A DNA stretch of 64,000 nt, from NCBI RefSeq assembly GCF_008806375.1, contig NZ_WAAT01000050.1, positions 1-64,000 on the forward strand, given 5' to 3'. Below the pieces are notes generated by a model. The model was not told the DNA's origin. It saw nothing but the letters and a program-made list of their open reading frames with translations, and did no database searches. The position numbers and the translations under genes were made by a program. The stretch is from Pseudotamlana haliotis. Its GTDB lineage: Bacteria > Bacteroidota > Bacteroidia > Flavobacteriales > Flavobacteriaceae. Positions within the stretch are counted from its first letter, which is position 1; each line of letters starts with the position of its first letter. Of this stretch, positions 8,653-17,681 are shown piece after piece.

Positions 8653-9569
8653 AAGTTAAGTCTCCTATAACATCAGGAAGTACAAAATTATTAAAAAAAC
8701 TTCCAATAAGTTATTTGAGTTTTTTATACTCAGAAGGATTGGGTGTGTCTATAGAAGAATACTTTAACGGGCTTGAATACATTTATTTATATCAGTGTGT
8801 TGATACAGGTTATAAATTTTATTATCCTTTTAATATAGCAGGACAAGAGTCCTTTTATAAGAAATTAGAATTGGATAATAATTGGTATTATCAGAAATGG
8901 AAATGGGAATATGAAGAAGCTAATTCATTTATTAAGGAAGGACAGAGAGTCTTAGAAGTAGGTTGTGGTAGAGGGCATTTTCTAGATCATTTAAAAAATA
9001 GAAATATTAAAACCGTAGGCTTGGAACTGAATAAAGAAGCTATGGCTTATGCAAATGAGAATGATATTAACGTATTAAACAAATTAGTTGAAGAATACTC
9101 TAAAGAAGTGATTGAGAAATTTGATGTTGTTTGTGCTTTTCAATTACTTGAACATATATGGGATATTGATTTGTTTTTAACTCATTGTATGAGCTTGTTA
9201 AAACCAAAAGGATTATTGATTTTTGCCGTGCCTAATAATGATGCGTTTTTTTTCAATCAAAAAAAAACACTTCCAAAAAGTAATGTTAGATTTATTAACC
9301 AATTACAAACATTAGCGCTTAATATGCCACCTCATCATATGGGGCTTTGGGATAAAAAGTCTTTAAAGAGTGTAGCAGATCATTACTCAAATTTAGAGTC
9401 CGTTTGTATAAAAGAGGAGCCAATTCATGTAGGAAGAAATGAGTTGAATACTGAAATATTAAAAAATTTAAGTATTAATAAAAAAATTTTTAATAAACTT
9501 AAAAAGGTTTTTTTTAAAAGAAGTTTAGTAAAAGGAGATAGTTTATTAGTCGTTTATGAAAAAAAATAA
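8649..9569 (+). CDS. Class I SAM-dependent methyltransferase
   Basis: A Rossmann-fold methyltransferase of 306 residues. Motif I is VLEVGCGRGHFLDHL (~101), followed by VGLELNKEAM (acidic residue binding the SAM ribose) and VVCAFQLLEHIWDI (~160) as in Methyltransf_23/11 members that modify sugars or lipids. The N-terminal ~70 residues are of unknown role. It lies between a sulfotransferase and a GT4 gene with overlaps at both ends. It probably methylates a sugar, perhaps capping the chain for recognition by the Wzt extension (inference). Confidence 0.8.
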   Translation: MKVKSPITSGSTKLLKKLPISYLSFLYSEGLGVSIEEYFNGLEYIYLYQCVDTGYKFYYPFNIAGQESFYKKLELDNNWYYQKWKWEYEEANSFIKEGQRVLEVGCGRGHFLDHLKNRNIKTVGLELNKEAMAYANENDINVLNKLVEEYSKEVIEKFDVVCAFQLLEHIWDIDLFLTHCMSLLKPKGLLIFAVPNNDAFFFNQKKTLPKSNVRFINQLQTLALNMPPHHMGLWDKKSLKSVADHYSNLESVCIKEEPIHVGRNELNTEILKNLSINKKIFNKLKKVFFKRSLVKGDSLLVVYEKK

Positions 9570-10695
9570 GAGTTTATTAATTATTTCTTTGATGCAAGGT
9601 TGTCCATGGGGTGGAAGTGAAGAATTATGGTTTAAAACAGCAATTCATTCATTGTCAGAAGGTACTTGTGTAGATATTTTGATAAAGAAATGGCCAAACG
9701 ATCATGTGAATATTACAAAGTTAAGATTGAAAGGTGCCAAAATTCACTATTTTAATGATAATCAACCCAAAAAGAAAGGTATTGTTAAAAGACTTATTAG
9801 TAAAAGCTCTAATACAAATGATACTGGTTTTGGGAATATAAATTTGTCAGAGATTGACAAGGTTTTGGTGAGTCAAGGTGATACTTTCTCGGCTTTTGGT
9901 AATGTTTTATTTCAAAATTTATTAAAAACTAATAAACCAATTTATTTAATCAGTGAGCATTTATCAGATACAGGAATACCAAATGATAATATGAGAAAGA
10001 TTGCAAGAAATTCATTAAATAGAATTGAGAAGTTCTTTTTTGTTTCTAACCGTTCTCTTGAGCTTACTAAAAGGTATTTAAATTCTAATGGTGATAATTT
10101 TCTTTTAGTAAATAACCCTGTAAACTTAAATAATAAAGTTGTAGTTGAATATCCTAAAAAGAAAACACCAAGTTTTGGAGTGGTTGCTAGGTTAGATTGT
10201 AAGTTTAAAGGGCAAGATGTATTAATAGAAGTTTTAAGTCAAGAAAAATGGAAGTTAAGGGAATGGGAATGTAATTTGTATGGTGATGGACCAGATTATG
10301 AATACCTTAATAGTTTGATTACAGCTTATGGCTTAAACAATAAAATTTTTATTCGTGGGCATTATAAATCTGTTAAAGAGATTTGGGATTTAAATCATGT
10401 TTTGATTTTACCATCGATAAGCGAAGGAACACCTTTGTCGTTAGTGGAAGCACAAATTAGTGGTCGAGTATCAGTAGGGACAGATGTTGGTGGAATTGCT
10501 GAAGTTATTGAAGATGGTATAAACGGTTGGATTGCTCAGGCACCATTAAAACATTATTTAGATGACGCAATGGAAAAGGCATGGCATGCAATGGATAAAT
10601 GGGAGGAGATGGGACAAGTAGCTCATAACATGATAATGAAAAGGTATCATAAAGATGCTGGAGAAGAGTTATATAATATCATTTATAGAAGTTAG
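9556..10695 (+). CDS. Glycosyltransferase family 4 (GT-B fold)
   Basis: Retaining glycosyltransferase of 379 residues. The N-terminal half carries an acceptor-side glycine motif (GCPWGGSEELW). The C-terminal GT1/GT4 domain has FGVVARLDCKFKGQDVL, LYGDGPDYEYL and the EX7E nucleotide-sugar motif EGTPLSLVE, followed by VGTDVGGIAEVIEDGINGW. It starts 14 bases inside the preceding methyltransferase gene, so translation is coupled. Donor and acceptor are unknown. Confidence 0.87.
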   Translation: MKKNKSLLIISLMQGCPWGGSEELWFKTAIHSLSEGTCVDILIKKWPNDHVNITKLRLKGAKIHYFNDNQPKKKGIVKRLISKSSNTNDTGFGNINLSEIDKVLVSQGDTFSAFGNVLFQNLLKTNKPIYLISEHLSDTGIPNDNMRKIARNSLNRIEKFFFVSNRSLELTKRYLNSNGDNFLLVNNPVNLNNKVVVEYPKKKTPSFGVVARLDCKFKGQDVLIEVLSQEKWKLREWECNLYGDGPDYEYLNSLITAYGLNNKIFIRGHYKSVKEIWDLNHVLILPSISEGTPLSLVEAQISGRVSVGTDVGGIAEVIEDGINGWIAQAPLKHYLDDAMEKAWHAMDKWEEMGQVAHNMIMKRYHKDAGEELYNIIYRS

Positions 10696-10762
10696 TTACT
10701 TCTTATAATAAATTAAGCCTTTTTCTTTCGTACAACACAAGTCAATAATTTTTTATACTAAC

Positions 10763-11752
10763 ATGGTTCATATTTCAGTAATAGTTTGTTGTTACAATAG
10801 TGAAAAATTATTAAAAGAGACCTTAACTCATTTGGTAAAACAAGACGTTAAAGATGGTTTTGTGTATGAAGTTATTTTAGTAGACAATAATTCATGTGAT
10901 CAAACAGCCCAAGTAGCAAGAGATTTATGGAGTCAGTTTAAAACAACGGTTTGTTTAAATATTATTAAAGAAGAGAAACCAGGTTTATCTTATGCAAGAA
11001 AAACAGGGGTTTTAGCTAGTAAAGGTGGTATTATTATATTTTGTGACGATGATAATTGGTTACAAGTAGATTATTTACAAATAGCTTATGGTTTTATGAA
11101 TAGTAACCCCAAAGTGGGCGCATTAGGAGGACAATCTGAAGGTGTTTTAGAAATAGAAGAACCAAATTGGTGGCACAAAGAAAAACTTAATTATGCGGTA
11201 GGTGTACAAGGGGGTCAGGATGGCGATATTACAAAAAGAGGTTATGTTTGGGGGGCTGGTCTGGTTATTAGAAGTAGTATATTACAAAGATTATACGATA
11301 TCAACTTTGAATCATTATTAACAGATAGGGTTGGAAGTGAATTGTCCTCTGGTGGTGATAGTGAAATATGTAAATGGGTACTATTAATGGACTATAAATT
11401 ATGGTATTTAGAGTCTTTACGGTTTAAACATTATATTACAAAAAATAGACTTACCGATGAGTATTTGATAAAATTACTGGAAGGGCATAAACAAGCACAA
11501 CCTTTATTAAATCTTTATAATTGGTTTTTTTATAATGGTATTTTTAAAAAAGTAAATAGTTTAACATTAAAAAATAGAGGAAGTTATATAAAGAAAGCTA
11601 TAAAGTGCTATATAAGAAATGATAAAAGTTGGAGTACACATTGTCAATTGGCATTAGGAACGTTTTTGAAAATTCATACTGATTTATATTTAATTACCAA
11701 AACGTATAGACGCCTAAGTAAAAAGCAGCTTGATGAAAAGAATAATATCTAA
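10763..11752 (+). CDS. Glycosyltransferase family 2
   Basis: Inverting GT-A enzyme of 329 residues. It starts with the nucleotide-binding VHISVIVCCYNSEKLLKETL, then VILVDNNSCDQT and the metal-binding FCDDDNWL. The C-terminal part contains a WGAGLVIRSS segment typical of the acceptor side of this subfamily. It is preceded by a 67-base gap, one of the few real spacers in this part of the locus. The following sulfotransferase-like gene begins inside its 3' end. Confidence 0.87.
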   Translation: MVHISVIVCCYNSEKLLKETLTHLVKQDVKDGFVYEVILVDNNSCDQTAQVARDLWSQFKTTVCLNIIKEEKPGLSYARKTGVLASKGGIIIFCDDDNWLQVDYLQIAYGFMNSNPKVGALGGQSEGVLEIEEPNWWHKEKLNYAVGVQGGQDGDITKRGYVWGAGLVIRSSILQRLYDINFESLLTDRVGSELSSGGDSEICKWVLLMDYKLWYLESLRFKHYITKNRLTDEYLIKLLEGHKQAQPLLNLYNWFFYNGIFKKVNSLTLKNRGSYIKKAIKCYIRNDKSWSTHCQLALGTFLKIHTDLYLITKTYRRLSKKQLDEKNNI

Positions 11753-12536
11753 AATAAACAAAAAAATTAGTATCATATACCGTACTTGTTACTACCATAA
11801 GTTAAAAAATAAAACGATAATAGTACATACGTTGGGCAAAGTAGGTTCTTCTACTATTTATGAAGAGCTTAAAAAAATTAGTCCGTGGAAAAATATTTTT
11901 CATACTCATTTTTTATCCAATGAGTGGCTAAATGTAAAATTAAAAGAAGGAAATCATTATGAATCTAATTATAAGGCAGCAAAAAAGGTGTTTTCCTATT
12001 TAGATAAAAACTCAGATAAAAAAAAGTATATTATAGCTCTTGTAAGAGAACCTGTTTCTCGTGAAATTTCAAATTTCATGCAAAATCCAAAAGATTTTAT
12101 AGAAGGAGATATTTTATCAGAATCATTAGATAGTTTGAAAAACAGCTATTTACAAAAACTTAATTATGATTATACCTTAAATTGGTTTGATACTGAATTT
12201 TTAAATTATACGGGCTTTGATGTTTATTCTAAACCTTTTGATAAGGATAGAGGGTTTTCTATATATCATCATGACGACTTTGAAGTGTTAATTATTAAAC
12301 TCGAAAAGTTAAATGAATGCTATAGTGGTGCTATGAAGGAGTTTTTTGATTTAAATTTGAAATTAAGTGGTAATTCCAACCAATCATCACAAAAAGAAAT
12401 TTCAAATATTTATAAAGAATTACAACAAACGATTAAATTTCCAAAAGAAGAATTAAGCACGCTTTATACTCATAAATATATCTCTCATTTTTATACTTTG
12501 GAAGAGATAAAACAATTTAAAGAAAAATGGTCTTAA
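11733..12536 (+). CDS. Sulfotransferase-like capsular polysaccharide protein (NKWYS-type)
   Basis: A 267-residue protein with a P-loop like a PAPS-binding site (IVHTLGKVGSSTIYEEL, ~29-45). It also has a second motif IALVREPVSREISNFMQN (~100), matching the 3'-phosphate loop of sulfotransferases. The overall pattern resembles the 'putative capsular polysaccharide synthesis' (NKWYS) family, which is distantly related to sulfotransferases. The ATG at 11733 is preferred to the TTG just before it. It overlaps the preceding GT2 gene by 20 bases. The function is inferred: a second sulfation step, or a related transfer, on the exported glycan. Confidence 0.6.
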   Translation: MKRIISKINKKISIIYRTCYYHKLKNKTIIVHTLGKVGSSTIYEELKKISPWKNIFHTHFLSNEWLNVKLKEGNHYESNYKAAKKVFSYLDKNSDKKKYIIALVREPVSREISNFMQNPKDFIEGDILSESLDSLKNSYLQKLNYDYTLNWFDTEFLNYTGFDVYSKPFDKDRGFSIYHHDDFEVLIIKLEKLNECYSGAMKEFFDLNLKLSGNSNQSSQKEISNIYKELQQTIKFPKEELSTLYTHKYISHFYTLEEIKQFKEKWS

Positions 12537-12556
12537 TTTTAAATTTGAGATAATAT

Positions 12557-13345
12557 ATGTTAATTTCAATAATCACTATTAACTATAATGACTTAGAAGG
12601 TTTAAAAAAAACCATGACAAGTGTATTATCTCAAACTTTTAAAGATGTAGAATACATTGTAATTGATGGTGGTAGTACAGATGGAAGCAAAGACTATATA
12701 AAAAGTCATGAAGACGATTTGGCCTACTGGGTAAGTGAACCTGATTCTGGAATTTATAATGCCATGAATAAGGGGATAGATCAAGTTACTGGAGATTATG
12801 TGTTGTTTTTGAATAGTGGGGATTATTTGGTAGATCAATTTGTTTTGAAAAAATTTATAGCATTTAACCCTGTCGAAGATCTTGTTTATGGTAATACGTT
12901 AATAGTTATTAATGGCGAATTGGTTTTAAAAAAGATGGCTGAGTCAATTAATAGTATCGCTAAGTGTTTAACAAATACAATCAATCATCAAACTATATTT
13001 TATAATAAACGATTATTTGATGATGGGAGTCGTTATGATTGTACATATAAAATTTGTTCAGATTGGGTATTTACCAACAATGCTATTATATTTAAAAACG
13101 CTAGTTCGCGCCATATTGATTTAGAAATTCCTGTTTATGACACTAATGGTGTGAGTGGCAGTATTGAATTAAGGGTTAAAGATAGAAAGCGGTATTTGGA
13201 AACTAATTTTGATTCACATTTTTTAAACTTATTGAAAGACTATAATCAGTTGAACACTGATTATACTAAGTTTAAAAACAATAAATGGATCCTTAGAATG
13301 CTTAAAATAAAGCGCATTTATACTAAAATAGTTAAAAAACGTTAG
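12557..13345 (+). CDS. Glycosyltransferase family 2, WcaE/WcaA-like
   Basis: GT-A enzyme of 262 residues beginning LISIITINYNDLEGLKKT, then YIVIDGGSTDGSKDYI and SGIYNAMNKGIDQ. The metal-binding site is NSGD (VLFLNSGDYL) rather than DxD, as in the colanic-acid WcaE-like subfamily. The C-terminal portion is basic. It is separated from its neighbours by 20 and 1 bases, so it is in the same operon. Confidence 0.87.
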   Translation: MLISIITINYNDLEGLKKTMTSVLSQTFKDVEYIVIDGGSTDGSKDYIKSHEDDLAYWVSEPDSGIYNAMNKGIDQVTGDYVLFLNSGDYLVDQFVLKKFIAFNPVEDLVYGNTLIVINGELVLKKMAESINSIAKCLTNTINHQTIFYNKRLFDDGSRYDCTYKICSDWVFTNNAIIFKNASSRHIDLEIPVYDTNGVSGSIELRVKDRKRYLETNFDSHFLNLLKDYNQLNTDYTKFKNNKWILRMLKIKRIYTKIVKKR

Positions 13346-13346
13346 T

Positions 13347-14324
13347 ATGAACATACCTTTAGTTAGCATTATAATCCCTACCTATAACGCTGTTGATTTA
13401 TTGCCAGAAACGGTTGAAAGTGCCCTACAGCAAACCTATAAAAACATTGAAATTATTGTTATAGATGATGGTTCTACAGATACAACAAAAGCATTGTTTG
13501 ATGAGTTTCAGCAAAAGGGAGTGCACAGTTATACTATTAAAAACCAAGGAGCTTCAAACGCTCGTAATATTGGTTTGTCTAAGTCCAAAGGGGAGTACAT
13601 TCAATTTTTAGATGCCGATGATATACTGCACCCAAATAAAATTGAATTGCAAGTTGAAAACATGTTACTTGAAAACGCAGACCTATCATATACTACTTGG
13701 GCACACTTTTCAACGGATATTAATAGGCATAGTACTTTTAAGTTTAAGGATATAAATTTTCCTAAAATTTGCACGGGTAAAGAAATGATGATTAGTTTTG
13801 GAATGCAAAATTGGTTTATGCCCGTTTTTTGTTGGTTAACACATAAAAGCTTGATTGAAAAAGCTGGTAATTGGAATATTGAGATTACCAACAATGATGA
13901 TGGGGAGTATTTTTCTAGAGTATTGTACAATGCCAAAAAGGTAATTTGTATCAATCAAATTTTAAGCTATTACAGAGTGTTACCTACCATTAGTTTAAGT
14001 AATTTAAATTCTGTAGATAAAATTAATTCAGCCTATAACAGTTACCAAATAATAGAAGAGTTGTTGCAAAAAACAATGAACCCTGTTTTACTAACTTACC
14101 CTAGAAGACTGTACTATACTCAATATTTAATAATCAAAAAAGATTATCCTAAATTAGCTAAAAGAGCAGCGAAATCATTTGATAGAATAAAAGGAGACTT
14201 TTTTTTAAGTCGTAATAAAAATAGATGGTCATTTATTACAGCTTTTGGCTTATATTATGGTTTGCCTCTATATGAGTTTTTGTTTAAAACAGTTTTAAAG
14301 TTAAAGAAGATTGGGGTTAAATAA
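13347..14324 (+). CDS. Glycosyltransferase family 2
   Basis: Inverting GT-A glycosyltransferase of 325 residues. Motifs: VSIIIPTYNAVDLLPETVES, IVIDDGSTDTT, NQGASNARNIGLSKSKGEY and the DxD motif FLDADDILHPNKIE. Later NNDDGEYFSRVL contains the catalytic-base region seen in this family (an ED/DD-x-E pattern). It starts one base after the preceding stop. The GT4 gene that follows overlaps its 3' end by 14 bases. Confidence 0.88.
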   Translation: MNIPLVSIIIPTYNAVDLLPETVESALQQTYKNIEIIVIDDGSTDTTKALFDEFQQKGVHSYTIKNQGASNARNIGLSKSKGEYIQFLDADDILHPNKIELQVENMLLENADLSYTTWAHFSTDINRHSTFKFKDINFPKICTGKEMMISFGMQNWFMPVFCWLTHKSLIEKAGNWNIEITNNDDGEYFSRVLYNAKKVICINQILSYYRVLPTISLSNLNSVDKINSAYNSYQIIEELLQKTMNPVLLTYPRRLYYTQYLIIKKDYPKLAKRAAKSFDRIKGDFFLSRNKNRWSFITAFGLYYGLPLYEFLFKTVLKLKKIGVK

Positions 14325-15534
14325 ACAAAATTTAATTTTTAAATTAAACGCTTTCCCTCAAGTCTCCGAGACTTTTGTTGTTAACTCTATAATAGAGGCG
14401 ATTGAAAGTAGAAATGACGTGATGGTGGTAACCGATATACTAAACTCTTTACGCCAAAGTTCACAATTAGACCTTATAAATAAATATAGGTTACTCGATA
14501 AAACCTTGGTTTTTGAGCAACCTAAAGATAAATCTAGGCGCATGAATGCTTTTCTTAAGCTTTGCTTACATCCTGTTTATTTATTTTTCTATTTAAAATT
14601 CTATCAGTCCTGTAAAAAACGTAGCTTAGATTATGTGTTTTATCTAAATTTTTATAAAAAATACAGAGCGGAAACTAATACATTTCATGTGCATTTTGCG
14701 ACTGCCTTAGAGCCACTTTTAGTATTAAAGAGAATTGGTTTTCTAAAAGGTAAAATAATTGTAACCTTTCATGGTTATGATGCTCACTATTTACCACATG
14801 GTGAAATGTTAAACGAGTTAACAAATAATTATAAAAAGTACGTTGACCACATTACAGTAAACTCAATTTACCTTAAAAACGTTTTGTTAAACAAAGGTTT
14901 TCCTGAAGTGTTAATATCCATAGTTCCTATAGGTGTTGATGTAAGTTTTTTTAGGAGATCGAAGCCGAAAGTCATTAACCAAGGACCTGGATTAAAACTC
15001 ATTACTGTAGGTCGTTTGATTCCTTTAAAAGGGCAACGATACGGTATTAAAGCAGTGAAAAACTTAATTGAAAAAGGATTGAACTTACATTACACAATTG
15101 TTGGTGATGGTACAGATTTAGTGCTCTTAAAGCAATTAGCGAAGGAATTAAATATAGAGGATTACATATCCTTCACCGGAGCTAAAAGTCAACAGGAAAT
15201 AAAGCATTTGTTGGAGGATCATGATGTGTTTATTATGCCGTCCACTCACGATAAAAGTGGTAGGCGTGAAGCTTTTGGTGTGGTGTCCCTAGAAGCGCAG
15301 GCTATGGGGTTACCCGTAATTGCTTTTAATTCTGGAGGTGTCGTGGATACATTAGTGGATAAACAAACAGGGTTCGTTGTTAATGATCGAGATGTTGAAG
15401 GGATTTCAAAGAAAATAGAAGAACTTTATAATAACCCTAAGGTGTTAAGCGTCGTGAGCAACAATGCTATTGAGCATATTAATTCAAATTTTAATTTAAA
15501 ACAAACAAATAAAGGGTATTTAAAATTGTATTAA
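14311..15534 (+). CDS. Glycosyltransferase family 4, WcaL-like
   Basis: GT-B enzyme of 407 residues. The N-terminal motif LNAFPQVSETFVVNSI is characteristic of colanic-acid WcaL-type enzymes, as is VTFHGYDAHYLP. The C-terminal donor domain has LITVGRLIPLKGQ, IVGDGTDLVLL and EX7E as EAFGVVSLE, followed by SGGVVDTLV. Translation appears to start at a TTG inside the previous gene; no ATG is available nearby. Linkage specificity is unknown. Confidence 0.87.
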   Translation: MGLNKQNLIFKLNAFPQVSETFVVNSIIEAIESRNDVMVVTDILNSLRQSSQLDLINKYRLLDKTLVFEQPKDKSRRMNAFLKLCLHPVYLFFYLKFYQSCKKRSLDYVFYLNFYKKYRAETNTFHVHFATALEPLLVLKRIGFLKGKIIVTFHGYDAHYLPHGEMLNELTNNYKKYVDHITVNSIYLKNVLLNKGFPEVLISIVPIGVDVSFFRRSKPKVINQGPGLKLITVGRLIPLKGQRYGIKAVKNLIEKGLNLHYTIVGDGTDLVLLKQLAKELNIEDYISFTGAKSQQEIKHLLEDHDVFIMPSTHDKSGRREAFGVVSLEAQAMGLPVIAFNSGGVVDTLVDKQTGFVVNDRDVEGISKKIEELYNNPKVLSVVSNNAIEHINSNFNLKQTNKGYLKLY

Positions 15535-15603
15535 TATTATGATGCTGTTGGTTGAAAACGTTGAATTCTATAATGATTCTTCTAAGTCTCTTGAAAATTA
15601 ATT

Positions 15604-15611
15604 TATATTTG
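15604..15611 (+). promoter_or_regulatory. Bacteroidota -7 element TATATTTG
   Basis: An exact TAnnTTTG match 18 bases before the ATG at 15629, within a 94-base gap between glycosyltransferase genes. It suggests a second transcript start inside the polysaccharide locus. Confidence 0.55.
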
Positions 15612-15628
15612 CTCTCATATCTATTTTC

Positions 15629-16528
15629 ATGAAAACGCCCTTAGTTTCAATAATAATCCCAACTTTCAACCGCGCTCACTTAATTGGTGAAACTTTAGAT
15701 TCGGTGTTAGCACAAACCTACACGAATTGGGAGTGTATTGTAGTAGATGATGGGAGTACAGATGGTACTGGTGCGGTAATGAAATCCTACTGTGAAAAGG
15801 ATGCCCGGTTTCAGTATCATCACAGGCCAAAAGACCGATTACCAGGCGGAAATGCGGCTCGTAATTATGGGTTTGAGCTTAGTAAGGGTGAGTATGTGAA
15901 TTGGTTAGATAGTGATGACTTGTTTTCAAGTAATAAAATAGAAAATCAAATTTGTTATTTAATTGAAAAATCAGCTGATATTTCCACATGTAAATGGGGG
16001 AGAGGGCAGGGTTTTAATAGTTTAGATTTAAAATTAAGCTTAAATATTTATAAGGACTATAATATGGGTATAGAGCTTATTAAAGACTATGGAAGTTTTT
16101 CAGAGTTTTTTCCATCCCACGTATTTTTAATAAAAAAGACTAATATATTTAAGTCTGGTTTATGGAATGAAGATTTAAAAATAAATCAAGATGGTGAGTT
16201 TTTTTGTAGATTATTAATTGTTTCTAAAAAAATTGCTTTTGTTGAAAATACTATTGTATTGTATCGTAATAATAAAGGGGGAAATACAAGTTCCATAGAT
16301 AGCCTATTAAAGGCAAAACATTTAATTATTAGTTGGAAACTTATTGAGCAATACTTGCGAATAAAGGATTTAAAATATTTTGAGGATTATATTACTAATG
16401 GAAAGGATTATTGTTATTTGAAGTTGAATGAGAAATATTATAATTTAATTTTAAAGCATTTATATTTTTTTAAAAAGCAATTCAGATATAATTCTTTAGT
16501 GAATCGTATAAAACGTATGTTGTTTTGA
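15629..16528 (+). CDS. Glycosyltransferase family 2
   Basis: GT-A enzyme of 299 residues. It opens with VSIIIPTFNRAHLIGETLDS, then VVDDGSTDGTGAV, LPGGNAARNYGFELSKGEYV and the metal-binding LDSDDLFSSNKIENQ. NQDGEFFCRLL marks the catalytic-base region. It has its own TAnnTTTG promoter element and probably starts a transcription unit continuing into the next GT4 gene, which overlaps its end by four bases. Confidence 0.88.
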   Translation: MKTPLVSIIIPTFNRAHLIGETLDSVLAQTYTNWECIVVDDGSTDGTGAVMKSYCEKDARFQYHHRPKDRLPGGNAARNYGFELSKGEYVNWLDSDDLFSSNKIENQICYLIEKSADISTCKWGRGQGFNSLDLKLSLNIYKDYNMGIELIKDYGSFSEFFPSHVFLIKKTNIFKSGLWNEDLKINQDGEFFCRLLIVSKKIAFVENTIVLYRNNKGGNTSSIDSLLKAKHLIISWKLIEQYLRIKDLKYFEDYITNGKDYCYLKLNEKYYNLILKHLYFFKKQFRYNSLVNRIKRMLF

Positions 16529-17679
16529 AAAAAATTTTAATCATAGGGCCTATAGGTGATTTTGGAGGAAGAGAATTGGAGGCTGGGTTTATTGCAGACT
16601 CTCTAAAAAATAACGCAGAGATTCTTATTTGTTCAACAGGTGTAATATCTAATGATTCTCAAGTGTTTAATTTTGTTAATAGGAAACAAGTGGTTTCCCT
16701 TAAGGCATTGGTTTTTGATAGAAACTTTTTGATTAAGCTTTTTACATATTTTTCATGGTTAAAAAATAATGTAAAAGGTTCTCCTTTATTATATCTTTCA
16801 AATAAAGTTAATAAAAAGTATTTTAATCTTAATAAATTAGTAAAAAGGGAGCTTGAACAAATGGTGCAAAACTCAGATGTTGTGATAATTTGTGCTCAGT
16901 TAACCTCAAATTATGTTAAAACGATTATTATATCTGCTAATAAATTAAAAATTCCTGTTTTTTTCAGAACGACAGGAACCATTAAATCAATAAACTTAAG
17001 TCAATCTAATTATTTAGAATTAGTAACTCAATTTATTCATCACTCAAAGAAAAATGCTTTTAATTTAAATTCACAAATGAACCTTCCATATAAAGTTATA
17101 GATCAATGTGCATTTAATGAAAAAGAACTTTTAAAAATTCCGTTGATCAGTAAAAAAGTAAAAAAGTATTTAGTTTTAGGTAGAATAGAAAAGGAAAAAA
17201 ACATAGATATTATAATTAGAGCATTTCTTAAAGTTAAAGAGAAAGGAGATCTTTTATATATAATTGGGGCAGGAAGTGAGTTGTTAAATTTAAAAGAGTT
17301 ATCACGAAATAATGATTTTATTATTTTTACTGGATTTGTTAACTATCAAAGTTTAAAAACGTATTTTCATATTGCGGATGCTGTTGTCATTGCATCAAAA
17401 GAGGAAACAGGGCCATTGGTTGGTATCGAGGCTATGGCAGGTGGAAAAATTATAATATCCACAAAAGTTGGAGCGATGCCTGATCGATTAATAGAAACTA
17501 ATGCCTTTTGGTTCGAACAAGATGTAGATAGTCTTACTAGACAATTGAAAAGGGTGAAAAACTTGACAAGTCTTGAAGTATTACAGATTTCTAAAACAAA
17601 TAGAGGTAGGTATCTAGAAAATTATTCGCTATCGATTCTGAAATCAAATTATTTAGACGTCTTAAATAATGTATTGTAA
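16525..17679 (+). CDS. Glycosyltransferase family 4
   Basis: GT-B enzyme of 384 residues starting at a TTG that overlaps the previous stop. The N-terminal glycine motif is GPIGDFGGRELEAGF. The donor domain has YLVLGRIEKEKNIDIII, YIIGAGSEL and an EX7E motif ETGPLVGIE, followed by STKVGAMPDRL. Codon use is very A/T-rich, like its neighbours. Donor and acceptor are unknown. Confidence 0.83.
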   Translation: MKKILIIGPIGDFGGRELEAGFIADSLKNNAEILICSTGVISNDSQVFNFVNRKQVVSLKALVFDRNFLIKLFTYFSWLKNNVKGSPLLYLSNKVNKKYFNLNKLVKRELEQMVQNSDVVIICAQLTSNYVKTIIISANKLKIPVFFRTTGTIKSINLSQSNYLELVTQFIHHSKKNAFNLNSQMNLPYKVIDQCAFNEKELLKIPLISKKVKKYLVLGRIEKEKNIDIIIRAFLKVKEKGDLLYIIGAGSELLNLKELSRNNDFIIFTGFVNYQSLKTYFHIADAVVIASKEETGPLVGIEAMAGGKIIISTKVGAMPDRLIETNAFWFEQDVDSLTRQLKRVKNLTSLEVLQISKTNRGRYLENYSLSILKSNYLDVLNNVL

Positions 17680-17681
17680 AT

